Part shown: piece after piece, positions 17,719 through 26,713 of the stretch
Numbering within the stretch: the first letter of the stretch is position 1
How the letters are laid out: each line of letters starts with the position of its first letter
NCBI GenBank assembly: GCA_947591155.1
Contig: CANQDA010000031.1
Coordinates: forward strand, 1-43,133
Length of the DNA stretch: 43,133 nt
Direction of reading: 5' to 3'
DNA from: an uncultured Lachnospiraceae bacterium
GTDB lineage: Bacteria; Bacillota; Clostridia; Lachnospirales; Lachnospiraceae
Notes under the pieces: model-generated
Told to the model about the DNA's origin: nothing
Database searches by the model: none
Seen by the model: the letters and a program-made list of their open reading frames with translations, nothing else
Made by a program: the position numbers and the translations under genes

Positions 17719-18388
17719 TTTTCCTTCCCTCCAGACAATATCCGCTCCCGCGTACCGTGCGTATCATTTTTTCCTCAAAATCGTCGTCAATTTTGCGGCG
17801 CAGATAACGGATATATACGTCGACCAGATTCGATCCGCCCTCGTACGACTGATCGCATACCCTCTGCTCCAGCTGGCTCCGCGTAAGGACAACGTTCGGA
17901 TTGTGCATCATGTACTCGAGCAAAAGGTACTCCTTGGGAGAGAGCTGGATCCGCTTTTCCGCACGCATCACGGCCTGTGTCTCAATGTTCAGCGTCAGGT
18001 CGCCAACCTGCAAAATGTTGACGCTGGAAGACGCGCTCCGCCGCATCAGCACCCGGATCCGCGCCAGCAATTCTTCATAAGCGAACGGCTTGACAAGGTA
18101 ATCGTCCGCCCCGGCGTCCAGCCCGCGCACCCTGTCCTCCACCAGATTCTTAGCCGTCAAAAGGAGCACCGGAGTATGGTTTCCCGCAGCTCTCATTTTT
18201 CGCAGAACACTGAGCCCGTCCACTTTTGGAAGCATGATGTCCAACAGGACAATGTCGTACGTATAAACCGCAATATAGTCGAGCGCGTCCGCACCGTTCG
18301 CGCACGCATCGACCGTATACTGCTTCTTCAGACGTTTTTCCAGAATATTCCGCAGGTCGTTTTCGTCCTCCACGATCAATATTCTCAT
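17693..18388 (-). CDS. OmpR-family response regulator
   Basis: A 231-residue regulator. The receiver domain has the acidic cluster VEDE, the phospho-acceptor Asp50 in LLDIMLP, and LLTAKN and KPFAYEELLARI. The C-terminal winged helix (about 125-225) has the OmpR/PhoB pattern, including LSPKEYLLLEYM and the recognition region GSNLVDVYIRYLRRK. I chose ATG 18388, with AGGGAAAA before it and the canonical start MRILIVEDE. It is co-transcribed with the overlapping kinase gene. A pair of TTTAAT direct repeats spaced 11 bp in the adjacent intergenic region suits this DNA-binding family. Confidence 0.94.
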   Translation of the reverse strand: MRILIVEDENDLRNILEKRLKKQYTVDACANGADALDYIAVYTYDIVLLDIMLPKVDGLSVLRKMRAAGNHTPVLLLTAKNLVEDRVRGLDAGADDYLVKPFAYEELLARIRVLMRRSASSSVNILQVGDLTLNIETQAVMRAEKRIQLSPKEYLLLEYMMHNPNVVLTRSQLEQRVCDQSYEGGSNLVDVYIRYLRRKIDDDFEEKMIRTVRGSGYCLEGRKNAAEPNQI

Positions 18389-18403
18389 AATTTTCCCTTT
18401 CAT

Positions 18404-18436
18404 TTTAATGTTACTTTAATTTTATCTGCTTATAAT
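18404..18436 (+). promoter_or_regulatory. Putative response-regulator operator and promoter of the secreted protein gene
   Basis: TTTAAT at 18404-18409 and 18415-18420 form a direct repeat with 11-bp period, as OmpR-family regulators often bind. They cover the -35 position of a promoter whose TATAAT is at 18431-18436 and whose -35 hexamer is poor. This is the layout of an activator-dependent promoter. The same 80-bp region also serves the divergent regulator gene. Confidence 0.6.
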
Positions 18437-18468
18437 AACACCATAGCACAGAAAAGGAGGAATGGACA

Positions 18469-19191
18469 ATGAAAAAAATTAAAAATAGTTTAAAGATAAA
18501 AACCTGGTCGCTGTTTCTGCTGCTCGCCCTGACGCTCACTGCAATGTTCGGTTCTGCAGCGCAGGCGGATTATGACTGGGTTCGCCCGACAAGCATCAAA
18601 GCGGTCGGGAAGAAAAAAGTGACCATGAAGGTTGGGGAAGAGAGGAAGCTCCGTGTCCGGATGGATCCGGTCCACGCGGATGACGACTTTCTCCGCTGGA
18701 AAATCGTCTCCGGTAAGAAATATGTAAGATTCGACGATTTTGACCGCAGCGACGACAGCATTGATATCGTTGCGAAGAAGGCCGGCACCGCCAAAGTGCG
18801 CTGCTACATCAACGGAAAAACAAGCAAACAAGTAACCTTTACCATTAAGGTGAAGAAAGCTTCCGGAAAGAAGAAGACCATCGCCGCAAAGGGCAGCACG
18901 ACCAAATACGAGGAAGTCTACGACGATTTTGATCTGGAGGTGAGAAAGCTCACCGCAGTCAGCAATAAGTATCTGAAGTGGACGATCGCTGACAAAAAGA
19001 TTGTCGATTTCGAATCGCCGTACATGACCAAAGGCACCGAGGTAGATTTCATTGCAAAAAAAGCCGGCACCACAAAAATCACCTGCACGAATACAAAGAC
19101 AAATGAGAAGATCAGCTTCACAGTGCAGGTTGTGAATCGCTTCGACGATTTCGACGACAACGATGATTTCTGGGAGCATTACGACGACTGA
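18469..19191 (+). CDS. Secreted aspartate-rich protein with two Ig-like (BIG2-type) repeats
   Basis: A 240-residue protein. Residues 1-32 are a signal peptide with likely cleavage after SAAQA. Two Ig-like repeats follow: the first runs to TFTIKVKK and contains AKKAGTAKVRC; the second contains YLKWTIADKK and AKKAGTTKITC and ends SFTVQVV. Both match bacterial surface Ig-like folds. DDFD-type clusters occur in the first repeat (FDDFDRSDD), between the repeats (YDDFDLEV) and in the tail (FDDFDDNDDFWEHYDD), suggesting cation binding. There is no sorting signal or membrane anchor, so it is probably released or held by charge. The start has AAAGGAGG. It is divergent from a two-component system, with operator-like repeats between. 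Confidence 0.85.
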   Translation: MKKIKNSLKIKTWSLFLLLALTLTAMFGSAAQADYDWVRPTSIKAVGKKKVTMKVGEERKLRVRMDPVHADDDFLRWKIVSGKKYVRFDDFDRSDDSIDIVAKKAGTAKVRCYINGKTSKQVTFTIKVKKASGKKKTIAAKGSTTKYEEVYDDFDLEVRKLTAVSNKYLKWTIADKKIVDFESPYMTKGTEVDFIAKKAGTTKITCTNTKTNEKISFTVQVVNRFDDFDDNDDFWEHYDD

Positions 19192-19270
19192 AATACTGAG
19201 CGATCTCCCGGAAACACCGGGCAACGCACTCCTGTTCAATCATAAAGGCTATATCACTCAGCCAGCAAAA

Positions 19271-19292
19271 GGGCGTCGCATACGCGACGCCC
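19271..19292. terminator. Bidirectional terminator between the secreted protein gene and ftsZ
   Basis: A perfect 9-bp inverted repeat GGGCGTCGC-ATAC-GCGACGCCC sits between two convergent genes. AAAA precedes it and ATATTTT follows, so it can end transcription from both sides, although the T-runs are short. Confidence 0.65.
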
Positions 19293-19349
19293 GAATATTT
19301 TCTGTATTCACTTCCCCGTGCCCTCGCAAGGCGTATCTCCCGGCCGGGA

Positions 19350-20513
19350 TCAGCTTCTCTTTAAAAACTCCGGAATCTGGATGTCTCTCTCCTGTACCTT
19401 GCTGTCCGGAGTGCGAAGCGAACCGCTGTTTACGGTCGGAGTGCGAAGCTGCACCGTCGGAGCCTTGTAGGACGGAGTGCTCTGTCCCGCCTCGCTGCGC
19501 AGGAAGCTGAAATCCGGCGCGGAGCTTCTGCGCGAAGACTTCTCCTGCTTCTTGTTCACGTTCGTATCCTCAAGCCCGGTCGCGATCACCGTGATACTCG
19601 CCTCATCCGCGTATGTATCGTCGTACATCGCGCCGAAGATAATGTTCGCATCCTCGCCGGCCATCTCCTGCACATAACTAGCCGCATCGTTTGCGTCGAT
19701 GAGGGAGATGTCGCCCGAGATATTGATGATCACATGGGACGCGCCCGCAATCGTGGTCTCAAGCAGCGGACTGGAAACAGCCTGCTTTACCGCCTCAAGG
19801 GCCTTGTCGTCGCCCTTGGCCTGTCCGATACCGATGTGCGCGATGCCCTTATTGGTCATGACCGTCTGGACGTCCGCGAAGTCGAGATTGATCAGAGCCG
19901 GCAGGTTGATCAGATCCGTGATGCCCTGCACCGCCTGCTGGAGTACCTCGTCCGCCTTCTTGAGCGCCTCCGGCATCGTGGTCCGGCGATCGACGATCTC
20001 AAGCAGCTTGTCGTTCGGAATCACGATCAACGTGTCGACATTCTCCTTGAGCTTCTCGATGCCCGTCAGGGCGTTGCTCATACGCGTCTTTGCCTCAAAA
20101 CGAAACGGCTTCGTCACAACGCCTACCGTGAGGATACCCATCTCCTTCGCGATCCCCGCGACGATCGGAGCCGCACCCGTGCCGGTGCCGCCGCCCATAC
20201 CGCAGGTGACAAACACCATGTCCGCGCCCTGGATCGCCTGACGGATATCCTCCGCGCTCTCCTCGGCAGCCTGCTGTCCGATCTCCGGCTTTGCGCCGGC
20301 GCCAAGTCCTTTCGTGAGCTTTTCCCCGATCTGGATCGTGGTCGGAGCCTTGCACCGGAGCAGATCCTGCTTATCCGTGTTGATCCCGATAAACTCCACG
20401 CCTACGATCGTGTCCTCAACCATTCGGCTGACTGCGTTGTTTCCACCGCCGCCGACGCCGATCACTATAATCTTCGCAGCAGATTCCGTTTCGTTTGACA
20501 TAATCTCTAACAC
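19350..20513 (-). CDS. ftsZ: Cell division protein FtsZ
   Basis: A 387-residue tubulin-like GTPase that polymerises into the division ring. The nucleotide-binding start is [12 protein letters not shown] and the tubulin signature GGGTGTG lies at 107-113. The T7 loop contains [10 protein letters not shown]. After a variable linker of about 60 residues the C-terminal peptide IQIPEFLKR, which binds FtsA/ZapA/SepF-type partners, is intact. The start is GTG 20513 with AAAGGAGG 7 bases upstream. It is the last gene of the dcw cluster but has its own promoter at 20645-20673. Confidence 0.98.
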   Translation of the reverse strand: MLEIMSNETESAAKIIVIGVGGGGNNAVSRMVEDTIVGVEFIGINTDKQDLLRCKAPTTIQIGEKLTKGLGAGAKPEIGQQAAEESAEDIRQAIQGADMVFVTCGMGGGTGTGAAPIVAGIAKEMGILTVGVVTKPFRFEAKTRMSNALTGIEKLKENVDTLIVIPNDKLLEIVDRRTTMPEALKKADEVLQQAVQGITDLINLPALINLDFADVQTVMTNKGIAHIGIGQAKGDDKALEAVKQAVSSPLLETTIAGASHVIINISGDISLIDANDAASYVQEMAGEDANIIFGAMYDDTYADEASITVIATGLEDTNVNKKQEKSSRRSSAPDFSFLRSEAGQSTPSYKAPTVQLRTPTVNSGSLRTPDSKVQERDIQIPEFLKRS

Positions 20514-20553
20514 CGTGTTTCCTCCTTTTCGTACCGCACATCCCTGCCTGATA

Positions 20554-20569
20554 TTTCTCTGCAGAGAAA
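20554..20569. other. 16-bp perfect palindrome in the ftsZ leader
   Basis: TTTCTCTGCAGAGAAA lies in the about 130-base leader between the ftsZ promoter and its ribosome site. It can form a compact hairpin in the mRNA or bind a symmetric regulator. Nothing else is visible in this leader. Confidence 0.5.
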
Positions 20570-20644
20570 CGCTCTTATTTATACTTCCCCTTTATCTCGG
20601 CGGCATGCTCGCAGACTTTCCCCACTATCCACCGTACTGTTTTT

Positions 20645-20678
20645 ATAATATAGGCTTTTGTGAAATTTATCAAGCCTA
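20645..20678 (-). promoter_or_regulatory. Promoter of ftsZ with embedded inverted repeat
   Basis: On the minus strand TTGATA (20668-20673) and TATTAT (20645-20650) are spaced by 17 bp. A TAGGCTT/AAGCCTA inverted repeat (20651-20657 with 20672-20678) spans the -35 and spacer, so it could be an operator for a dimeric regulator. Confidence 0.6.
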
Positions 20679-20699
20679 ATTTTAAATAATTATCATATT

Positions 20700-21767
20700 T
20701 TATTGTTGAATGTTTTCCCCTGTCGCCGAATCAAACACATTCATATAAGCGTCCACCACATTCCCGTCTTCGTTGACCGTCACGCCCGGCACCGGATTGC
20801 CGTACTCGTCGACCACCACGCCGTTTTCGATATGGACGTTGTAGACCAGTGTCCCGGAGGAATTGAATACCATGGGGATGACCGTTCCGGTATTTTCGTT
20901 CTCATCCCCGTCAGCCTGTCCATCCTGCCCGTCTGCGTCCGCTTTGTCTCCCTGGATTTCCCCGCCGTCTTCGCCGGAATCTTCCGGATTTCCTTCTGCG
21001 CCGCCTGAGTCCTCCTCGTCCTCCGCGCCGACGCCCGTACCTGACGGGGTGAACGGCACCTGCTCGTTGCGCCCGGTAAAGCCTTCAAGGTGAAGCGTTC
21101 CGCTCTGCCCGTCCAGCCGCGGCAGGATCTTCGCAAGGTTCGCAACCTTCTCCTCCAGATACTCGTCCTGCCCGAGCTGGATCTCGATGCTGCCCGCAAA
21201 AATGGTGATCTCCATATTCTCGCCGAAACGAATCTCATCTATGGTCACACCCTGATAGGACAGAAGCTGCGTCAGGCTCAGGATCGTCCGAAGCTGCGCG
21301 CCGCTCTGCGCCGGAAGCTTCTGATAGAGCAGCGGCTCTTCCACCGCCGCGCCCGTGACGATCGGGATCCCTGCATATGTCTCGTCCGTTATTTCAAGAA
21401 CAGTGCCCTCCTGGTCGATGTACACATGGCCTCCCACGTCCAGATAGGCCACGGGCTGCTTCTCCGTCACATGCACATCCAATCGAGACGGAGATTTCAG
21501 CTGCACATGGAGCGATTCCAGATACGGCATGCCGTCCGGTATCCTTCCGTCCCGGTACTTCCACAGCATATATACGGTATTTTTCATAAAGACATTGCCG
21601 ATCAGATCGGAAGAGATCTCCTCCGGAGAATGATGATCGTTTCCGTATACCTGTATCTTCCCGACCCGAAACAGGAGGATAAAGCCCAGCAGGATCAAAA
21701 ATACGATTCCCGCTGCTACAGCTCTCGCTATCCTCGTTTTTTTCCTCGTTCGTCTGTTCTGCACCAT
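20700..21767 (-). CDS. ftsQ: Cell division protein FtsQ/DivIB with acidic region and extra C-terminal motif
   Basis: A 355-residue protein started at ATG 21767 (GGGGGA upstream). A basic cytoplasmic tail (RRTRKKTR) is followed by one membrane helix (about 14-34), a POTRA domain beginning KIQVYGNDHHSPEEI, and the FtsQ/DivIB beta domain to about residue 235. It links the division ring with peptidoglycan synthases. Residues about 245-295 are a very acidic low-complexity stretch rich in Glu, Asp and Gly. The last 45 residues (HIENGVVVD, EDGNVVDAYMN) resemble the C-terminal region of the PBP at 28614-30890, an unusual feature. It lies between murA and ftsZ in the dcw cluster. Confidence 0.9.
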   Translation of the reverse strand: MVQNRRTRKKTRIARAVAAGIVFLILLGFILLFRVGKIQVYGNDHHSPEEISSDLIGNVFMKNTVYMLWKYRDGRIPDGMPYLESLHVQLKSPSRLDVHVTEKQPVAYLDVGGHVYIDQEGTVLEITDETYAGIPIVTGAAVEEPLLYQKLPAQSGAQLRTILSLTQLLSYQGVTIDEIRFGENMEITIFAGSIEIQLGQDEYLEEKVANLAKILPRLDGQSGTLHLEGFTGRNEQVPFTPSGTGVGAEDEEDSGGAEGNPEDSGEDGGEIQGDKADADGQDGQADGDENENTGTVIPMVFNSSGTLVYNVHIENGVVVDEYGNPVPGVTVNEDGNVVDAYMNVFDSATGENIQQ

Positions 21768-21809
21768 CTTTTCCCCCGTATCCTGCACGCCTGCCGCGCA
21801 GACCGCGTC

Positions 21810-23072
21810 CTACTGTATCTCTTTCCCGTTCTGCCGAACCTCTGCCCCCAGGGCGCGCAGATCTCTGCATATATCCTCATATCCGCGTTCGATGTATCCC
21901 GTATTGGAAATCACGGAATGTCCGTTTGCCTGAAGCGCCGCGATCACAAGCGCCGCCCCGCCCCGCAGATCCGGAGCTGTGAGTTTTGCCGGTGCAAGCG
22001 CCGGAATTCCTTTTACCACGGCACAGTTGCCGTCCGTTCGGATCTTCGCGCCCATCCGTTCCAGCTCTTTCACCGTGCGGAAACGATTTTCAAAGATCGT
22101 CTCGCAGATGCGGCTCTCTCCCCGTGCACGGCAGAAAACCGCCATGAGCGGCGACTGCAGATCGGTCGGAAACCCCGGATAAGGCGCCGTCTCCAGATAG
22201 GGAATCGCGCGAAGCGGCCGGTTGGCTGTGAGCTGGATCCCGTCTTTTCCGCATTCCACCGAAACGCCCATGTCGCGCAGCACTGCAATCAGCGCGTCGA
22301 GCTCGCGATACGGAAAGTTTGAAATATGGATCTTCCCTCTCGTCGCGGCCGCGGCGAGCAGATAGGTCCCTGCCACGATCCGGTCCGGCTTCATGCGGTA
22401 GCGCACAGGACCGAGCCTTTTGCCGCCCCGGATGTGAATATCCCCCTCATCCGTCCGCGCGACCGAGGCCCCGCGCCGTCTCAGGAATTCGCAGAGCTCA
22501 TCGATTTCCGGCTCCCTCGCCGCATGGGAGATCACCGTCTCTCCGGGCACTGTCACCGCAGCCAGGATCGCGTTCTCCGTCGCGCCCACGCTCGGCACCG
22601 CAAGGCATACCCTGCCGCCCTGCATATCCCGGGCGTCCGCCGTGATCTTCTCTTCCAGATAGAAGCGCGCGCCGAGCTGGCGCAGCGCGGCAATGTGCTG
22701 ATCGATCGGTCTCGCGCCGATCGCGCATCCGCCCGGGTGGGGCAGCACAGCCCTTTTCATTCTGCCGAGCAGAGCGCCCAGAAACAGGACGGAGGAGCGA
22801 ATTCTCGCGGCCTCGGCCCCGCCTATCTCAAACGCGCGGACACCGGAAGCGTCGATGCAGACTGTCCTTTCCTCACGCCGGATCCGGCACCCCAGATGCC
22901 GCATGATCTCCAGCGTGTCCGTCACATCCGTGATCCGCGGGCAATTCTCTATGACGCAGAGTCCTTCGCCCAGCATACACGCCGCCAGTATCGGCAGCAC
23001 CGCGTTCTTTGAACCCTGTATCTCTATCTCGCCCTGTAAAGATATACCACCTGTCACTTCAATCGCGGACAT
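21810..23072 (-). CDS. murA: UDP-N-acetylglucosamine 1-carboxyvinyltransferase
   Basis: A 420-residue enzyme that transfers enolpyruvate from PEP to UDP-GlcNAc, the first committed step of peptidoglycan synthesis. Lys22 and Asn23 (GSKNAVLP) and the PEP-reactive Cys116 (PGGCAIGARP) are present; cysteine at this place predicts fosfomycin sensitivity at the enzyme level. The two EPSP-synthase-like domains are complete. It sits between ftsW and ftsQ; murG, often found here, is absent. Confidence 0.96.
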   Translation of the reverse strand: MSAIEVTGGISLQGEIEIQGSKNAVLPILAACMLGEGLCVIENCPRITDVTDTLEIMRHLGCRIRREERTVCIDASGVRAFEIGGAEAARIRSSVLFLGALLGRMKRAVLPHPGGCAIGARPIDQHIAALRQLGARFYLEEKITADARDMQGGRVCLAVPSVGATENAILAAVTVPGETVISHAAREPEIDELCEFLRRRGASVARTDEGDIHIRGGKRLGPVRYRMKPDRIVAGTYLLAAAATRGKIHISNFPYRELDALIAVLRDMGVSVECGKDGIQLTANRPLRAIPYLETAPYPGFPTDLQSPLMAVFCRARGESRICETIFENRFRTVKELERMGAKIRTDGNCAVVKGIPALAPAKLTAPDLRGGAALVIAALQANGHSVISNTGYIERGYEDICRDLRALGAEVRQNGKEIQ

Positions 23073-23147
23073 ATCTATCCTGCTTTCCGCTCACATATAT
23101 CTTACTATATGCAGGCGAGCCAAAACAGGTTCGCATCATTTCCGCTT

Positions 23148-24227
23148 TCATATCCTGCTGTAACGGCTGACCGACAGCGCCAGCCCCATCTCGGAAAGAA
23201 GAAACAGTACTGAAGTGCCGCCATAGCTGATGAACGGCAGCGTGATTCCGGTATTCGGGATCGTGTTCGTGACCACCGCGATATTCAGGATGACCTGGAT
23301 CGCGATGTGCCCCATGATCCCGGCCGCGATCAGTGAGCCGAACAGATCCGGCGCGTGCGTGGCGATCACCATGAAACGCCAGATCAGCAAGAGAAACAAC
23401 AGCATCAGCAGGAGAGCCCCAAAGAGTCCGAGCTCCTCGCAGATGACCGAGAATATCATATCGTTCTGTGCCTCAGGCACAAAACCGAGCTTCTGCAGGC
23501 TGTTTCCAAGTCCCCGTCCGAACAGTCCGCCCGAACCGATCGCATACAGGCCCTGCACCGTCTGAAATCCCTTTTCATACAGCTCCGGGTTCCTCCAGAT
23601 CGCCAGACGTTCCAGACGGTAGGACTCCAGGCTCAAAAAGATCCCCAGAAACCCACTCCCCGCCAGAAGAATCCACAGAAACGGCAGATACTTCGGATTG
23701 GAGATAAAGATCATCAGTACGGCAATCCCCAAAATGATGACAGCCGTGCTCAGATTGTTCGTGCCGACTAGTCCAACGATCGGCAGGATCATGAGCATGA
23801 CGGCCAATATCATCCGCCCGCTCTTCCTGCGGTTCATGCGGCTCACTACCCCTGCCAGAAGCAGGATCACCGCCGGTTTCGCGTACTCCGCCGGCTGAAA
23901 CGACAGCGGACCGATCGAAAGCCATCTTCTGGAGCCGTTGTAGGCGTCGCCGAAAAGCAGCACCGCGCCCGACAGTGCCAGCGATACAAGATAGGCCGGA
24001 ACAGAAAACTTCAGCAGTACATGGTAATCTATACGGGCCACCCCATACATCGCCGCCAGCCCGAGCGCCAGTGCGAAGAGCTGTTTCTTAAAATAGTACG
24101 CGGAATCCCCGAATCGCACCCGGCCGTTGTACGCGCTCATGCTGTACAGCACGACCATGCCGAATACCATCAGGAACACAACGGCGGCAAGCAGAACGCC
24201 GTCTGCTTTCCCGGGTTTTGCGCGCAT
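23148..24227 (-). CDS. ftsW: SEDS-family peptidoglycan polymerase FtsW
   Basis: A 359-residue membrane protein with about ten transmembrane helices. SEDS proteins polymerise lipid II together with a class B PBP. Recognisable segments are FQPAEYAKPAVIL, the PEAQNDMIFSVICEELG loop with the catalytic-type Asp, GLFGRGLGNSLQKLG, and the C-terminal TGITLPFISYGGTS. The placement beside murD and murA, with two class B PBPs in the cluster, fits FtsW rather than RodA or SpoVE, though a SpoVE role cannot be excluded. The start follows AGGAAGTGG and is 11 bp after the murD stop. Confidence 0.93.
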   Translation of the reverse strand: MRAKPGKADGVLLAAVVFLMVFGMVVLYSMSAYNGRVRFGDSAYYFKKQLFALALGLAAMYGVARIDYHVLLKFSVPAYLVSLALSGAVLLFGDAYNGSRRWLSIGPLSFQPAEYAKPAVILLLAGVVSRMNRRKSGRMILAVMLMILPIVGLVGTNNLSTAVIILGIAVLMIFISNPKYLPFLWILLAGSGFLGIFLSLESYRLERLAIWRNPELYEKGFQTVQGLYAIGSGGLFGRGLGNSLQKLGFVPEAQNDMIFSVICEELGLFGALLLMLLFLLLIWRFMVIATHAPDLFGSLIAAGIMGHIAIQVILNIAVVTNTIPNTGITLPFISYGGTSVLFLLSEMGLALSVSRYSRI

Positions 24228-24238
24228 GCATCCACTTC

Positions 24239-25615
24239 CTATGCCAGTTGATTCACCAGTTCCTTAAAGCGCCTGCCCCGCACCTCGTAGTTCGGGAACA
24301 TACCCCAGCTCGCGCAGGCCGGCGACAGCAGAACGGCGTCGCCGCTCTCCGCCCGGTCCGCGCAGATCTGTACGGCCTCCTCCAGCGAATCCGCGAGGAT
24401 GATATCCTCGAAACCGCAGTTTCTGGCCGTCTGCGCGATCTTCTCCCTTGTCTGTCCTATCAGTACCAGATATTTTACCTTTCCGTCAAACGCCCGGATC
24501 CACTCCTCATAGGAGGAATCCTTATCGTAACCCCCGCCGATCAGCAGCGTCGGGCGGTCCATCGCCTGGATGCCCTTGATCGCCGCGTCCGGGTTCGTCC
24601 CCTTGGAATCGTTGTAGTAGACGACGCCCCGGTGCTCCTTCACAAACTCAATGCGGTGCTCGACCGCCTTGAATTCGCGGATTACTCTGCGGACAATATC
24701 CGCCGAAACGCCGTACGCGAGCGCCATCGCCGCAGCGGCCATCACATTCTCGTAATTGTGCCGTCCGACCAGCTTCAACTCCCGCACGGAACACAGCCTG
24801 AGTTTCTGTCCGCCCCTGTCGTATATGATGTCCTCTCCCGCGAGATAAATTCCCTCTTCCAGTGTATGCAGACTGCTGAAATATATAACCTCGGTCTTCA
24901 GGCTCTCCCCGAATTTCCGGAGGATGTCGTCCTCGTAGTTGAGCACGCAGACGTCGTCCGTCCCCTGGTTTTTCGTGATCAGCTCCTTGACCCTTATGTA
25001 CTCCTCCATCGTGTGGTGCCGGTTCAGATGATCCGGCGTGATGTTGAGGATCGCGCTCACCTTCGGCGCGAACGTGTCGATCGTCTCGAGCTGGAAGCTG
25101 CTGATCTCAGCCACCGTGACGGCCCGATCCGTCATCCCCGACACTGCGCCCGTGTAGGACGTCCCGATGTTTCCGACCACATACACCTCATCTTTGTACG
25201 CGCGCATGAGCTCGCCGAGCAGACTGGTCGTCGTCGTCTTGCCGTTTGTGCCAGTGACAGCCAGGACATCGCCGTGTCCGCACTCCCAGGCCAGCTCGAC
25301 TTCGCCCCAGATGCAGATTCCCTTTGCCCGAAACTTTTCCACAAGCGGCAGGTCTGTCGGCACGCCCGGGCTTAAGATCACAAGGGAAAGCTGAGGCATC
25401 AGCTCCTCCGGCACCTTTCCGAGTATAACCTGTACGCTGTCCTTTGCCGCACGCACGCCGACTTCGGAAAGCTTTAAAAACAGCTCTGTCTCATCGAGCT
25501 TGATGTCCCCGTCATACAAAATAATGTCCGCACCCTTTTCCGCCAGCAGCTTCACCGCACCGATGCCGCTGATCCCGGCCCCAAAGACCAGGATCTTTTT
25601 CCCTTTGAAGTCCAT
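24239..25615 (-). CDS. murD: UDP-N-acetylmuramoyl-L-alanine--D-glutamate ligase
   Basis: A 458-residue cytoplasmic ligase that adds D-glutamate to UDP-MurNAc-L-Ala using ATP. The N-terminal Rossmann-like start is KKILVFGAGISG; the Mur ligase P-loop is GTNGKTTTTSLLGEL; NITPDHLNRHHTMEEY and YNDSKGTNPDA are family signatures. I chose ATG 25615, with AAAGGAAAGAGG upstream, over a longer frame with an unconserved N-terminus. It lies between mraY and ftsW, as in most Clostridia. Confidence 0.96.
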   Translation of the reverse strand: MDFKGKKILVFGAGISGIGAVKLLAEKGADIILYDGDIKLDETELFLKLSEVGVRAAKDSVQVILGKVPEELMPQLSLVILSPGVPTDLPLVEKFRAKGICIWGEVELAWECGHGDVLAVTGTNGKTTTTSLLGELMRAYKDEVYVVGNIGTSYTGAVSGMTDRAVTVAEISSFQLETIDTFAPKVSAILNITPDHLNRHHTMEEYIRVKELITKNQGTDDVCVLNYEDDILRKFGESLKTEVIYFSSLHTLEEGIYLAGEDIIYDRGGQKLRLCSVRELKLVGRHNYENVMAAAAMALAYGVSADIVRRVIREFKAVEHRIEFVKEHRGVVYYNDSKGTNPDAAIKGIQAMDRPTLLIGGGYDKDSSYEEWIRAFDGKVKYLVLIGQTREKIAQTARNCGFEDIILADSLEEAVQICADRAESGDAVLLSPACASWGMFPNYEVRGRRFKELVNQLA

Positions 25616-25702
25616 TGTTATCCTCTTTCCTTTTTCTCCCGGCTCATCGCCGCACATTTTTCTTTCATCCGCCTGGCTTCCCACAAGCCCAGGCAGCCTG
25701 CG

Positions 25703-26677
25703 TCATCCGATTCCGACCAGACCGAGCAGGCACAGGAAGGCTGTGATCACGGTAAACACTGTCACAACACGCGTTTCCGACCAGCCGCACAGCTCGAAGT
25801 GATGATGGATCGGCGCCATCTTGAAGATCCTCTTGCCTCCGGTCTTCTTGAAATAAGTCACCTGTATGATAACCGAGAGCACCTCCACCAGATAGATCAG
25901 TCCCACGATGACGATGAAGATCGGCATTCGCATCATGTAAGCGGAGCCGGCCACGAAGCCGCCGAGGGCAAGGGAACCCGTATCCCCCATGAACACCTTG
26001 GCCGGATAGACGTTGAACAGCAGAAAGCCCAGAAGCGCGCCTGTCACGGCCGCCGTCAACGGTTCGATCCCTCCCTGCACAAGCAGCGACGCCACCGTAT
26101 AGAACACCGCGACCATCGTCGTGACGCCGGTCGCCAGTCCATCGAGTCCGTCGGTGAAGTTCACGCCGTTGACCGTGCCGATGATGGCAAAATAGGCCAG
26201 AGGGACGGCGACAACGCGCATCACGTTCCCTGAAATCACCTTGCCCCCGGAGAACGGGATCAGCAGATCCAGGCAGGAATTGTCCATAAACCAGATATAG
26301 GCGATGAAAACGGTCGTCACGATGATCTGCCCGAGCATCTTCTGCTTCGGGTACAGACCGTCGGAGCGCCGCAGCACTACTTTCAGATAGTCGTCAAGAA
26401 AACCGATAATGCCGAAACCGACCACCAGAAACAACACCGGAACAACGCGTGGAAAACGCCTGATATAGAAGAGGGACGTCACTGCGACGCTGATCAGTAT
26501 AATCAAACCACCCATCGTCGGAGTTCCCGCTTTTTTCAGATGGGATTTTACCCCCTCCTCGCGCTCCGTCTGTCCCACCTTCAGCTTCTGGAGGAAAGGG
26601 ATCACAAACGGACTTAAGGCCACGCTGATCGCAAATGCCACAAATAATGGGATCAATACATCCTGGTTTAATATCAT
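25703..26677 (-). CDS. mraY: Phospho-N-acetylmuramoyl-pentapeptide-transferase
   Basis: A 324-residue membrane enzyme with about ten helices that transfers phospho-MurNAc-pentapeptide to undecaprenyl phosphate, making lipid I. Motifs are GTPTMGGLI, the Asp pair FLDDYLK, NFTDGLDGLA, MGDTGSLALGG and the MraY-specific APIHHHFE. The start ATG 26677 has a GAGGTG site. The gene directly follows a class B PBP gene; murE and murF, often nearby, are missing from this locus. Confidence 0.97.
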   Translation of the reverse strand: MILNQDVLIPLFVAFAISVALSPFVIPFLQKLKVGQTEREEGVKSHLKKAGTPTMGGLIILISVAVTSLFYIRRFPRVVPVLFLVVGFGIIGFLDDYLKVVLRRSDGLYPKQKMLGQIIVTTVFIAYIWFMDNSCLDLLIPFSGGKVISGNVMRVVAVPLAYFAIIGTVNGVNFTDGLDGLATGVTTMVAVFYTVASLLVQGGIEPLTAAVTGALLGFLLFNVYPAKVFMGDTGSLALGGFVAGSAYMMRMPIFIVIVGLIYLVEVLSVIIQVTYFKKTGGKRIFKMAPIHHHFELCGWSETRVVTVFTVITAFLCLLGLVGIG

Positions 26678-26713
26678 CTCACACCTCATTTTTCTGTTTT
26701 TCGCTTTTGTAGC

